From the NCBI GenBank assembly GCA_964393115.1, contig CAYMST010000116.1:1-13993 (forward strand): a DNA stretch of 13,993 nucleotides. Reading direction: 5' to 3'. This DNA is from CAYMST01 sp964393115 (GTDB taxonomy: Bacteria > Bacteroidota > Bacteroidia > Cytophagales > Cyclobacteriaceae). The notes under the pieces were generated by a model. That model made no database searches. It had not been told where the DNA came from and saw only the letters and a list, made by a program, of their open reading frames with translations. The position numbers and the translations under genes are program-made. Below, in pieces: positions 7,277 through 13,993 of the stretch; position 1 is the first letter of the stretch, and every line of letters begins with the position of its first letter.

Positions 7277-7879
7277 ATGGCATTCGAATTACCAAGCTTA
7301 CCTTATGCACACGATGCACTAGAGCCACATGTTGACGCAAAAACCATGGAAATTCATCATGGAAAGCATCACAACGCATATGTAACTAAGTTGAATGGTG
7401 CAATAGAAGGAACGGAAATGGCCGATAAGTCACTTGAAGACTTATTAGTGAATCACTCTGATAATGGAGCGGTAAGAAATAATGGCGGAGGACACTTCAA
7501 TCATACATTATTTTGGTCGATCATGTCACCAACCGGTGGTGGAGCCCCAACGGGAGCGTTAGCAGAAGCTATCGATGCTGCTTTTGGCTCACTTGATGGA
7601 TTCAAAGAAAAATTTTCAGCAGCAGCTGCTACACGATTTGGCTCGGGGTGGGCATGGTTATGTGTAGTAGATGGCAAGTTAGAAGTTTGCTCGTCTGCCA
7701 ATCAAGATAACCCAATCATGCCAAACGTAGGCTGTGGCGGAACGCCAATCCTAGGCCTAGATGTATGGGAGCATGCTTACTACTTAAACTACCAAAATAG
7801 AAGACCTGATTACATCAGCGCTTTCTACAATGTGATTAACTGGGAAGAGGTAGCTAAGCGTTTTGAAGCGGCTAAGTAA
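7277..7879 (+). CDS. sodA: Superoxide dismutase, Mn-type of the Fe/Mn family
   Basis: Converts superoxide to hydrogen peroxide and oxygen. The 200-residue length is normal for the family and there is no signal peptide, so it is cytoplasmic. Metal ligands are His27 (EIHHGKHH), His76 (GGGHFNHTLFW), Asp162 and His166 (LDVWEHAYY). Metal preference can be read from second-sphere residues. The GGGH run and Gln143 in ANQDNPIM follow the Mn-type pattern, whereas typical Fe enzymes supply the active-site Gln from the helix carrying the second His. A Mn or cambialistic enzyme is therefore expected. It has its own promoter and terminator, so it is probably monocistronic. Confidence 0.96.
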   Translation: MAFELPSLPYAHDALEPHVDAKTMEIHHGKHHNAYVTKLNGAIEGTEMADKSLEDLLVNHSDNGAVRNNGGGHFNHTLFWSIMSPTGGGAPTGALAEAIDAAFGSLDGFKEKFSAAAATRFGSGWAWLCVVDGKLEVCSSANQDNPIMPNVGCGGTPILGLDVWEHAYYLNYQNRRPDYISAFYNVINWEEVAKRFEAAK

Positions 7880-7912
7880 GTTAATTGATAAATAAGAATA
7901 AAGACGGTTTCG

Positions 7913-7940
7913 AAACCCAGCCAATTGGCTGGGTTTTTTT
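7913..7940 (+). terminator. Intrinsic terminator of sodA
   Basis: AAACCCAGCCAA directly followed by TTGGCTGGGTTT and more T. The stem CCCAGCCAATTGGCTGGG is a perfect palindrome (7916-7933) followed by seven T (7934-7940), 34 nt after the sodA stop. This is a textbook Rho-independent terminator. In RNA the central bases would open to form the loop. Confidence 0.9.
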
Positions 7941-8000
7941 ATGAAAATAAAAAACCGACGCTACTCTTTTTAAATGAGTCAGTAAATGAACTTCTCGTTT

Positions 8001-8008
8001 TATTTTTG
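8001..8008 (+). promoter_or_regulatory. Candidate -7 box for the SLATT-like gene
   Basis: TATTTTTG matches TAnnTTTG, 21 nt before the ATG at 8030 and after the sodA terminator. No TTG lies at the usual upstream distance. Support comes from the position of the box and the gene's isolation between a terminator and a convergent gene. Confidence 0.4.
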
Positions 8009-8029
8009 ACTTCCAACCATCACTAAACC

Positions 8030-8485
8030 ATGAAAAAAGAAGAGCTGGAAGAAACCGACATATTATATGCTGACCTAGAAAAACGATTGGACAGTATGAA
8101 GGGTAAGCGTAGGAAATATGTTCTGTTCCATAAGCTGAATAAGGTCATCATGATTGGTGCAGGTGCTGCAATTACTGTTATAACCGGGTGGAACTTTGAT
8201 GACTGTTGTATTTGGTTGTATGGTTTGACACCTAATAATATCGTGCTTGTCACTAGTGCTTTGATTACCCTATTGGCAGCGATGGAAGGACTTTTTAATT
8301 TCAAGGATAAGGCTATGCTGTATGAAGTATTGGTTTTTGACTTGCGAAAGCTCCGAAACGATATTGTCTACGATGCCGATAAAGGACTTTATCCAGGAAA
8401 TAGAGATGAGTATTACGTAAGATACAAAGACATATTGGAATCGAAGAAGGATGTGATTGAAGAATCTTACTCAGGGACCGACTAA
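8030..8485 (+). CDS. SLATT/DUF4231-like two-helix membrane protein, 151 aa
   Basis: Small protein with a charged N-terminal helix (KKEELEETDILYADLEKRLD) and two membrane segments: ~43-58 (IMIGAGAAITVITGW) and ~70-90 (NIVLVTSALITLLAAMEG). A long soluble C-terminal helical part follows (LRKLRNDIVYDADKGLY, then YYVRYKDILESKKDVIEES). This order, and the EGLFNFKDK...YE..VFDLRKLRND pattern after helix 2, match the SLATT/DUF4231 superfamily. Members are predicted membrane effectors, often next to nucleotide second-messenger or SLOG sensor genes in antiphage systems. Here the neighbours are sodA and a convergent TerC gene, with no partner in the window, so it may be a solitary family member with another role. 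Family assignment is by architecture only. Confidence 0.62.
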   Translation: MKKEELEETDILYADLEKRLDSMKGKRRKYVLFHKLNKVIMIGAGAAITVITGWNFDDCCIWLYGLTPNNIVLVTSALITLLAAMEGLFNFKDKAMLYEVLVFDLRKLRNDIVYDADKGLYPGNRDEYYVRYKDILESKKDVIEESYSGTD

Positions 8486-8536
8486 ATGCGCAATTATCAT
8501 TACTAAGCCATAGGCCGATATTTAATACGTACACCA

Positions 8537-8614
8537 CTACTCCACTTTTCGTCTCAAACCAAAAGAGAAACAAAATGTGTTGAAGGAAGGATCGTCTAAA
8601 ACTTCATAAGGTTC
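8537..8614 (-). other. Open 25-codon tail directly behind the TerC stop
   Basis: After the TerC stop (TAA, 8617-8615) the same frame stays open for 25 codons to a TAG at 8539-8537. It reads EPYEVLDDPSFNTFC, then FSFGLRRKVE. The ending, an aromatic/Gly-rich strand and then a basic C-terminus, recalls the last strand of Bacteroidota outer-membrane barrels. It has no start codon of its own. It could be a chance open stretch, a gene remnant, or a read-through extension; nothing here decides between these. Confidence 0.25.
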
Positions 8615-9388
8615 TTAAACAGTCTTTTTACCTTGTTCCTTCAATTTGATCAGCTTCTTTTGATAGCGCCCTTGTACGATATCTACAGCGACTAGGAAGA
8701 ATATTACAAAATAGAAAGTGGTGCTACTCATCGCAGTGACCTTATTGTCAAAGATGGTTATATGTGCCAAGTGACCTCCTTCTGAGATCAGCATAACACC
8801 GACTAGGAAGAGAACAAAAAGCCCCAACACCTCGAACATTCTGTTTTTTTGTAAGAACTCAGAAACCCTATTCGACAGCCAGATCATTAACCCTCCGCTG
8901 ATCACAATGGCCGTGGCCATTACCCAAAATATTTTAGACAACGCCATGGCGCTTAGAATAGAATCAAAAGAGAAGATTAAGTTCATCAATACGATCATAG
9001 CAATAATCTTGTTCACCGAAGCTTTGGTTTTTTCTTCACCTCCGTGTTCTTCTAGATAAACCATATGCCAAATTTCTTTGAGCGCGGTATACAAGATAAA
9101 GGCTCCTCCGAAGAGTACAATAACACTATGGAAGTTCATCTCGGTTTCGAAGACACCTTCGATATGAATACTAAAGAATGGATGCTGAAATTTCTCCACC
9201 AGGTTCATCAATACAAAAAGCAAAATGAGACGTAAAACAATGGCGATGCCGATTCCTAAAGATCGAACGGTCGCTTGCTTTTCCTTAGGTGCCCGCTTTG
9301 ACTCTAATGAGATGTACAATAAGTTGTCAAAACCAAGTACCGCTTGAAGCATGATGAGCATAAGGAGCGTAAAGATGTTGTCGAGCAT
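8615..9388 (-). CDS. TerC-family integral membrane protein (possible metal exporter)
   Basis: A 257-residue protein with about seven to eight hydrophobic helices and the duplicated acidic motifs of the TerC family: LGFDNLLYISL near residue 18 and FSFDSILSAMAL near 140, each putting an Asp inside the membrane. A hydrophilic loop with EEHGGEEKTKAS (~113-124) lies between the halves. It ends in a basic amphipathic tail (GRYQKKLIKLKEQGKK). Relatives are linked to tellurite resistance and, for Alx/TerC types, Mn2+ export. The substrate here cannot be read from sequence, but the convergent MnSOD gene within ~0.75 kb makes manganese reasonable. A -7 box and a short palindrome lie upstream. It has its own candidate promoter and is probably not in the mutS-rlmN unit. 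Confidence 0.88.
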   Translation of the reverse strand: MLDNIFTLLMLIMLQAVLGFDNLLYISLESKRAPKEKQATVRSLGIGIAIVLRLILLFVLMNLVEKFQHPFFSIHIEGVFETEMNFHSVIVLFGGAFILYTALKEIWHMVYLEEHGGEEKTKASVNKIIAMIVLMNLIFSFDSILSAMALSKIFWVMATAIVISGGLMIWLSNRVSEFLQKNRMFEVLGLFVLFLVGVMLISEGGHLAHITIFDNKVTAMSSTTFYFVIFFLVAVDIVQGRYQKKLIKLKEQGKKTV

Positions 9389-9423
9389 AATTCAAAGGAT
9401 TTATAAATGCTGGCATGAAATTA

Positions 9424-9436
9424 CATGGAATCCATG
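9424..9436. repeat. 13-nt palindrome in the TerC gene leader
   Basis: CATGGA-A-TCCATG, 6-bp arms around one base, 35 nt upstream of the TerC start and just downstream of its candidate -7 box. It would cover the first transcribed bases, a place where repressors often bind. No known operator of this sequence is recognised. Confidence 0.35.
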
Positions 9437-9445
9437 AAATCAGCA

Positions 9446-9453
9446 CAAACTTA
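9446..9453 (-). promoter_or_regulatory. Candidate -7 box for the TerC gene
   Basis: Minus strand TAAGTTTG matches TAnnTTTG, 57 nt before the TerC ATG. Together with the six bases upstream (AAATTC) it is identical over 14 nt to the box in front of mutS. Confidence 0.5.
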
Positions 9454-9488
9454 GAATTTTAAATAAACTGACCGAGGTAAATAAGTTT

Positions 9489-9521
9489 ATAGTGAATTCC
9501 ATATGGCCTTGTCTTCACTAT
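9489..9521. repeat. 8-bp inverted repeat across the rlmN stop codon
   Basis: ATAGTGAA (9489-9496) and TTCACTAT (9514-9521) are perfect arms with a 17-nt loop that contains CCATATGG. The right arm covers the rlmN TAG. On the minus strand no U-run follows, so it is not a standard terminator for rlmN. On the plus strand it is followed by TTTTT. It may be a weak 3'-end hairpin. Confidence 0.35.
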
Positions 9522-10555
9522 TTTTTATTCGCTAACTGTCCACAAGCGGCGTCAATGTCTTTTCCTCTACTTCTCCTCACTCTTGTCGTAACCCCATTTT
9601 TCTCAAGGTAGTTTTGGAATTTTTCTAGGGTTTTAGGGTCTGTATTGGTATAGTTTGCCTCGGAGATAGGGTTGTATTCGATGATATTTACTTTGCTAGG
9701 CACCTTTCTGGTAAAGTCCAATAACTCTTTGGCATCTTGGATGGAGTCATTAAATCCATAAAAAAGGATATACTCAAAAGTGATTCTGCTTTTGGTCTTA
9801 TCGTAAAAGTAATTGAGTGCATCACGCAATGCCTCTAACGTGTTAGACTCATTTATAGGCATGATCTGATTGCGCTTTTCATCATTCGCTGCGTGTAGCG
9901 ATAGAGCAAGGTTGAACTTCACTTCGTCGTCACCGAGCTTTTTAATCATTTTGGCAATGCCCGCGGTGGATACCGTAATCCGACGTGGAGACATATTCAG
10001 CCCCTCCTCTGAAGTAATATGCTCAATGGACTTGAGTACGTTGGCATAGTTGAGCAATGGCTCTCCCATTCCCATGTATACAATGTTCGAAAGCGGTGTG
10101 TCGTAGTGTTCCATGGACTGCTCGTGAATGGTTACGACCTGGTCATAGATCTCTGCTGCCTCGATGTTACGCTTGCGATCCATGTAGCCCGTAGCACAAA
10201 ACTTACAGGTTAGCGAGCACCCTACTTGCGACGAGACACATGCGGTCATCCGGTCATCCGCAGGGATCAGTACCCCTTCGATAAGGTGTCCGTCATGTAG
10301 TTGAAAAGATGATTTGATGGTTTGGTCATTACTCACCTGTTTTTGATGCACTTTAAACGGGTAAATGATGAACTGATCGTTTAGCTTTTCGCGCAGCCCT
10401 TTGGATAAGTTGGACATGTCGTCAAAAGAGTGAGCGGATTTCTTCCAAAGCCATTCATGCACCTGCTTGGCACGAAAAGGTTTTTCACCTATTTCTACAA
10501 AATAGGATTTAAGCTCCTCTAAACCCACTTTTCTTATGTCCCGCTTACTTGCCAT
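9518..10555 (-). CDS. rlmN: Dual-specificity 23S rRNA / tRNA adenine-C2 methyltransferase RlmN
   Basis: Radical-SAM enzyme that methylates C2 of A2503 in 23S rRNA and A37 in some tRNAs, tuning decoding accuracy. The 345-residue length is normal. An N-terminal helical RNA-binding domain (GEKPFRAKQVHEWLWKK, 23-39) precedes the radical-SAM core. The 4Fe-4S cysteines are Cys113, Cys117 and Cys120 in CSLTCKFCATG, followed by YMGMGEPLLNY and ITVSTAGI. The methyl-carrying Cys338 sits in GKDIDAACGQL near the C-terminus. SQVGCSLTCKFC and the C-terminal GKDIDAACGQL separate RlmN from the antibiotic-resistance relative Cfr. It begins 51 nt after the mutS stop with no terminator between, so the two are probably cotranscribed. 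Confidence 0.96.
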   Translation of the reverse strand: MASKRDIRKVGLEELKSYFVEIGEKPFRAKQVHEWLWKKSAHSFDDMSNLSKGLREKLNDQFIIYPFKVHQKQVSNDQTIKSSFQLHDGHLIEGVLIPADDRMTACVSSQVGCSLTCKFCATGYMDRKRNIEAAEIYDQVVTIHEQSMEHYDTPLSNIVYMGMGEPLLNYANVLKSIEHITSEEGLNMSPRRITVSTAGIAKMIKKLGDDEVKFNLALSLHAANDEKRNQIMPINESNTLEALRDALNYFYDKTKSRITFEYILFYGFNDSIQDAKELLDFTRKVPSKVNIIEYNPISEANYTNTDPKTLEKFQNYLEKNGVTTRVRRSRGKDIDAACGQLANKK

Positions 10556-10606
10556 GTTGCAAAAATAATCAGAACTGAGCCATATGTACTCGAAATCCTT
10601 TGGAGA

Positions 10607-13225
10607 CTATTTACCTTTTAGAATAGAGACCATCTCGTTGAGTTTGAGTAGCGCTTCAACTGGTGAGATAGTGTTGACATCGGTTTTACTCAAGATGTCT
10701 CTTACGCGTTCAAATTTGGGATCTGCCTCAAATAACGCTAGTTGAAAATTGTTTTTAGGAATGGCGTCTAGCGTAGCTTGTTTGTCTGAGTGTATCTTGT
10801 CTTTTTCTAGATGTTTCAGGATTTCATTAGACCTAATGACGACCCCGTTTGGCATACCCGCCATTTGGGCTACATGGATACCAAAGCTATGTTCACTGCC
10901 TCCTTCAACTAGTTTCCTCAAGAAAATGACTTTATTATCAAGTTCTTTTACCGAGACATTAAAATTTTTAATTCTTGGGAAATCACTGGCTAATTGGTTT
11001 AACTCATGATAGTGCGTAGCAAATAGCGTTTTGGCTTTGCATTTGGGATGGTTGTGCAAGTACTCAACGATCGACCAAGCTATGGAGATACCGTCGTACG
11101 TACTAGTACCACGCCCGATTTCGTCCATGAGTACAAGCGACCTGTCACTTAGGTTATTTAGGATACTTGCTGTTTCGGTCATCTCAACCATAAAGGTTGA
11201 CTCACCTCGCGAAAGGTTGTCTGAAGCTCCAACACGCGTAAACACCTTGTCCACAATTCCGACTCGGGCATAGCTCGCTGGTACAAAACAACCCATTTGT
11301 CCCATTAGAGAAATCAGTGCAACCTGACGAAGCAAGGCAGATTTACCCGCCATATTCGGTCCGGTAATGACAATAATCTGTTGTGACTGATCGTCTAAGA
11401 ACACGTCATTCGGAATATAGTCTTCACCGATAGGCAGCTGCTTTTCAATAACCGGATGACGCCCAGCTTTAATATCGATCAGCTTTTCATCAGTGATCTT
11501 TGGCTTCACATACTTGTTTTTGGTGGAGACTTCAGCAAAAGAAATCAAACAGTCAAGCGAAGCGAGTACTCTCGCGTTTTGCTGGATAGCATGGATGTAT
11601 TCTGCCGCATCACTGATGAGCTGTGTATATAGCCCTTGCTCGATGACCATCATTTTGTCCTCAGCATTCAGGATCTTCTCCTCGTAAACCTTTAGCTCCT
11701 CAGTAATGTAGCGCTCGGCGTTTACTAACGTTTGCTTTCTGATCCATTCTTGTGGTACCTTATCCTTGTGGGCGTTGCTTACTTCTAAGTAATAACCAAA
11801 TACTTTATTATAGGCTATTTTCAAAGAAGTAATGCCTGTTCGCTCCGATTCTGACTGCTGGATCTGGAGCAAATAGTCTTTTCCGGAATAGGCTATTTTG
11901 CGAAGCTCATCGAGCTCCTCATTGATACCGTCTTTTATTAAGTTACCCTGGGTGGCATTTAGTGGTACCTCTTCTTTAAGTGTATTCTCAATTTTGTCGA
12001 GAAGGAAGTCGCAGCTATTGAGCTGACCACCGATCTTGCGAAAGCTCTCTATTTCTGATCCTTCCAGTTGTTGCTTAATAGGCAGTGAATTTTGCAATGC
12101 TTTCTTGAGCTGTAGCATTTCGCGTGGGTTAATACGGCCCACAGCAACTTTAGAAATGAGGCGCTCAAGATCCCCGATATGTTTAAGATGACCAGAGATG
12201 GTATCTCGAAGCTCTTCGTCATTCACTAGAGACTCTACCGTGTCTAGACGGCTTTGGATGGCGTTTTCCTCCTTTAGCGGGAGTAACACCCATTTTTTCA
12301 TCTGACGGGACCCCATTGGGGTTAAGGTCTTGTCAATAATATCGATAAGGGAGACTCCATCTGGTTGGTTTGCACCAACGAGCTCCAGATTCCGAATCGT
12401 GAATTTGTCTAACCAAACATATTTTTCAATCTCAATGCGGGAGATCGAGGAAATATGCGAAGTCTCTTTGTGCTCAGTGTCTTCCAGATAAAACAGTACA
12501 GCTCCAGCGGCAATAACGGCCTCTTGCATCCCGTCAATACCAAACCCCTTCAGACTATTGGTTTGAAACTGATTTTTTAGCTTGTCCACTCCATAGTCTT
12601 CGGAGTAAATCCATTCTTCAAGACAGAACGTATTGAATTTATCCTGAAAGATGGCTTCAAATTCATTTCTGAATTTTTTCCCATAAATGATCTCTGAAGG
12701 GTTAAAGCTCTGGATAAGTTTATCGATATAGGTTTCGTCTCCCTGTGAAACTAAAAACTCACCCGTTGATAAATCCAAAAAAGCGATTCCTAGCTGACTT
12801 TTGGTAAAGTGAATCGAAGCTAAGTAATTGTTTTTGCCTTGATCAAGCACGTTATCATTGAGCGCTAAACCTGGCGTTACCAATTCTGTGACTCCACGCT
12901 TAACAATACCCTTAACGCTTTTTGGATCTTCTAGCTGATCACAAATGGCTACCCGGTTTCCGGCCCTAACTAGTTTAGGGAGGTAGGTGTCTAAAGAATG
13001 ATGAGGGAATCCTGCTAACTCGATGTGCGACGCTGCCCCGTTAGCTCGCTTGGTAAGGACTATATCCAATATTTTGCTGGCCTTTACGGCGTCTTCCCCG
13101 AAGGTTTCATAAAAGTCTCCTACTCGAAATAGCAAAAGAGCCCCAGGGTGTTTAGCCTTGATGGCGTTGTATTGCTTCATCAACGGAGTTTCCTTAGGAG
13201 CGGTGGACTTTTTAGACTTGGCCAT
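10607..13225 (-). CDS. mutS: DNA mismatch repair protein MutS (MutS1)
   Basis: Mismatch sensor of post-replicative repair, 872 residues, normal for MutS1. Domain I carries the mismatch-probing Phe38-x-Glu40 (GDFYETFGE), which separates repair MutS from MutS2 and MSH4/5-like proteins. Connector, lever and clamp domains follow (residues ~130-560). The ABC ATPase has Walker A GPNMAGKS at 622-629, signature-region LSRGESTFMVEM at 671-682, Walker B LVLMDE with Asp701/Glu702, GRGTSTYDG, and the switch histidines in LFATHYHEL. The C-terminal helical tail ends in LLKLNEMVSILKGK. The ATG at 13225 is followed by a lysine-rich leader and then PLMKQYNAIKAKHP, the conserved start of the family. No frameshift or missing catalytic residue was seen. 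Confidence 0.98.
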   Translation of the reverse strand: MAKSKKSTAPKETPLMKQYNAIKAKHPGALLLFRVGDFYETFGEDAVKASKILDIVLTKRANGAASHIELAGFPHHSLDTYLPKLVRAGNRVAICDQLEDPKSVKGIVKRGVTELVTPGLALNDNVLDQGKNNYLASIHFTKSQLGIAFLDLSTGEFLVSQGDETYIDKLIQSFNPSEIIYGKKFRNEFEAIFQDKFNTFCLEEWIYSEDYGVDKLKNQFQTNSLKGFGIDGMQEAVIAAGAVLFYLEDTEHKETSHISSISRIEIEKYVWLDKFTIRNLELVGANQPDGVSLIDIIDKTLTPMGSRQMKKWVLLPLKEENAIQSRLDTVESLVNDEELRDTISGHLKHIGDLERLISKVAVGRINPREMLQLKKALQNSLPIKQQLEGSEIESFRKIGGQLNSCDFLLDKIENTLKEEVPLNATQGNLIKDGINEELDELRKIAYSGKDYLLQIQQSESERTGITSLKIAYNKVFGYYLEVSNAHKDKVPQEWIRKQTLVNAERYITEELKVYEEKILNAEDKMMVIEQGLYTQLISDAAEYIHAIQQNARVLASLDCLISFAEVSTKNKYVKPKITDEKLIDIKAGRHPVIEKQLPIGEDYIPNDVFLDDQSQQIIVITGPNMAGKSALLRQVALISLMGQMGCFVPASYARVGIVDKVFTRVGASDNLSRGESTFMVEMTETASILNNLSDRSLVLMDEIGRGTSTYDGISIAWSIVEYLHNHPKCKAKTLFATHYHELNQLASDFPRIKNFNVSVKELDNKVIFLRKLVEGGSEHSFGIHVAQMAGMPNGVVIRSNEILKHLEKDKIHSDKQATLDAIPKNNFQLALFEADPKFERVRDILSKTDVNTISPVEALLKLNEMVSILKGK

Positions 13226-13246
13226 GTATCAGAACAGTTAGACTTG

Positions 13247-13254
13247 CAAACTTA
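13247..13254 (-). promoter_or_regulatory. Candidate -7 box for mutS
   Basis: Minus strand TAAGTTTG matches TAnnTTTG, 21 nt before the mutS ATG, giving a very short leader. It is part of a 14-nt identity (13247-13260) with the TerC promoter region. No clear TTG is seen at -33. Confidence 0.5.
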
Positions 13255-13357
13255 GAATTTGAATTACATTCGGGAAAACGAACCACACTAATTCGGTGAA
13301 TATTTATGAGAGGAGTCTCTTGTACCGTGGGCTACGTGTGATGTCATATTATATACA

Positions 13358-13389
13358 ATACCATTTATACTCTACACTACAAATGGTAT
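13358..13389. repeat. 9-bp inverted repeat
   Basis: ATACCATTT (13358-13366) and AAATGGTAT (13381-13389) are perfect complements around a 14-nt loop. No T-run follows on either strand, so it is not a clear terminator. It sits ~110 nt upstream of the mutS promoter candidate. Confidence 0.5.
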
Positions 13390-13657
13390 AAAGTCTATTT
13401 TAGAGCTGCTTCAAAATCTGGCAACACGCTGTTGAAATCAACTCTTTTGTGTAATTATCTTATGGATTCTATATAAAATGAAGTAGATCAGAAGTTTATG
13501 AAAACTGTCCTGTTATCGGAAGCCAATACGTCGAAGAAATCAAACGAAACTGAACGTGTACAAAATGGGAGGGATAAGGTGGAAAATGAGCGTGATAGAG
13601 TTTTTTTGCTTATTTTTTGAATAATTCGAAATTTACGCTTGCATAATACATTATAAT

Positions 13658-13672
13658 TTGTGATATTCACAA
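13658..13672. repeat. 15-nt palindrome TTGTGA-TAT-TCACAA
   Basis: Perfect 6-bp arms around TAT. The half-sites (TGTGA/TCACA) look like those of CRP/FNR-family regulators, but the 3-nt spacer is shorter than the 6 nt of a CRP site, and no gene starts nearby. A candidate protein-binding site only. Confidence 0.35.
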
Positions 13673-13691
13673 TATAACATTGGCAGTTGGT

Positions 13692-13855
13692 GCGAGTAAA
13701 ACGACGAGCTCCAGGCACATGAAAGTGAAATTATTGAGTATATAATATCAGCAAAATTTTGATCGAATGAACGCTAAAAGTTCGCTCGAGTTTTTGAATT
13801 TTAACGATGTTGATGGTTCACTCAATTCGTTTTCGGCCTAAAAAGTTTTACTCGC
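13692..13855. repeat. Long-range 11-bp inverted repeat
   Basis: GCGAGTAAAAC (13692-13702) and GTTTTACTCGC (13845-13855) are perfect complements 142 nt apart. Beyond them the pairing continues for six bases with G-C, A-U and G-U pairs, the departures being transitions. This is the pattern expected of an RNA stem or of eroding terminal repeats of a small element. Confidence 0.5.
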
Positions 13856-13857
13856 GC

Positions 13858-13916
13858 TGACACAAAATTGCCGATCACTCCTCCTCTTATTTCTCTATCC
13901 TTCGTGTTTTGTGTCA
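13858..13916. repeat. 10-bp inverted repeat next to the long-range stem
   Basis: TGACACAAAA (13858-13867) and TTTTGTGTCA (13907-13916) pair perfectly around 39 nt that are pyrimidine-rich on the plus strand (CTCCTCTTATTTCTCTATCC). The left arm starts 2 nt after the right arm of the preceding repeat, so the two stems would stack. Confidence 0.5.
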
Positions 13917-13993
13917 AGATCTAAGTCGAAAATTATACGGTTTTTGGATTGAAATACCTGACTGCGTTAAATGGCGTCTTTCATATTTTCAAT

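Larger units (their letters stand above)
13255..13993. other. Gene-poor region upstream of mutS
   Basis: About 740 nt without a convincing protein gene. The longest frames (76 codons on minus at 13718-13488; 40 codons on plus at 13498-13620) overlap each other and look unlike real proteins. The region is A+T-rich to the eye and holds four inverted repeats, listed separately. On the minus strand the last bases read IENMKDAI and a stop at about 13967-13965, which could be the C-terminus of a gene beyond the edge, but this is too short to call. No tRNA was recognised. Confidence 0.55.

Noticed and set aside
9489..9521. Intrinsic terminator for the mutS-rlmN transcript
   Set aside because: The hairpin includes the rlmN stop codon and is not followed by a U-run on the minus strand.
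13498..13620. 40-codon plus-strand frame starting MKTVLLSEANTSKK
   Set aside because: A short hydrophilic peptide without a promoter box, overlapping another spurious frame on the opposite strand. It could be a small protein, but nothing supports it.
13658..13672. CRP/FNR binding site
   Set aside because: The half-sites fit but the 3-nt spacer does not, and no gene starts at a sensible distance.
13488..13718. 76-codon minus-strand frame upstream of mutS
   Set aside because: Composition is unlike the neighbouring proteins (many scattered Cys, Arg and Phe), it has no recognisable domain or promoter, and it lies over inverted-repeat-rich DNA.
1..13993. CRISPR array, insertion sequence or prophage
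   Set aside because: No regularly spaced direct repeats, transposase, integrase or phage structural genes were seen in any frame.

Overview
The window looks like chromosomal DNA of a marine-type Bacteroidota bacterium, plausibly from the Cytophagales/Cytophagia side. Three things point there. Several genes are preceded by the Bacteroidota -7 promoter box TAnnTTTG instead of a sigma-70 -10 box. Shine-Dalgarno sequences are mostly absent. The proteins (AspRS, TadA, Mn-type SOD, RlmN, MutS, SpoIIE-type PP2C with a membrane sensor domain) have a Bacteroidota flavour. The phylum call is an inference from these traits, not from a database search.

Layout, left to right. Positions 1-1082 hold the N-terminal part of aspS on the minus strand, cut by the window edge. 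It is divergent from a two-gene unit on the plus strand: an exported protein of unknown function overlapping tadA by 4 nt (ATGA). After a 289-nt AT-rich gap with a perfect 8-bp inverted repeat comes the most interesting block, four plus-strand genes at 2562-7142. These are a phytoene-desaturase-like FAD enzyme, a seven-helix membrane protein that reads like a bacterial relative of the Pyr4-type membrane terpene cyclases, a membrane-anchored SpoIIE-type PP2C phosphatase, and a second copy of that phosphatase's membrane domain with no phosphatase attached. A Mn-type superoxide dismutase follows, with a well-formed promoter and a strong intrinsic terminator. Then comes a stand-alone small protein with a SLATT/DUF4231-like two-helix architecture. 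The right half is on the minus strand: a TerC-family membrane protein, then rlmN and mutS (51 nt apart, mutS first in transcription). The last ~770 nt, upstream of mutS, show no convincing gene but carry several inverted repeats.

How the genes may fit together. aspS, tadA, rlmN and mutS are housekeeping genes (tRNA charging, wobble inosine formation, rRNA/tRNA methylation, mismatch repair). The FAD enzyme plus Pyr4-like protein suggest an isoprenoid-modifying pair (desaturation/oxidation and cyclisation) with no prenyltransferase visible nearby. The PP2C and its truncated paralogue downstream could form a signalling pair at the membrane. MnSOD and a convergent TerC-family protein, some of whose relatives export manganese, may reflect manganese handling. 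The SLATT-like gene belongs to a family often linked to immunity, but no nucleotide-sensing or nucleotidyltransferase partner is present in the window.
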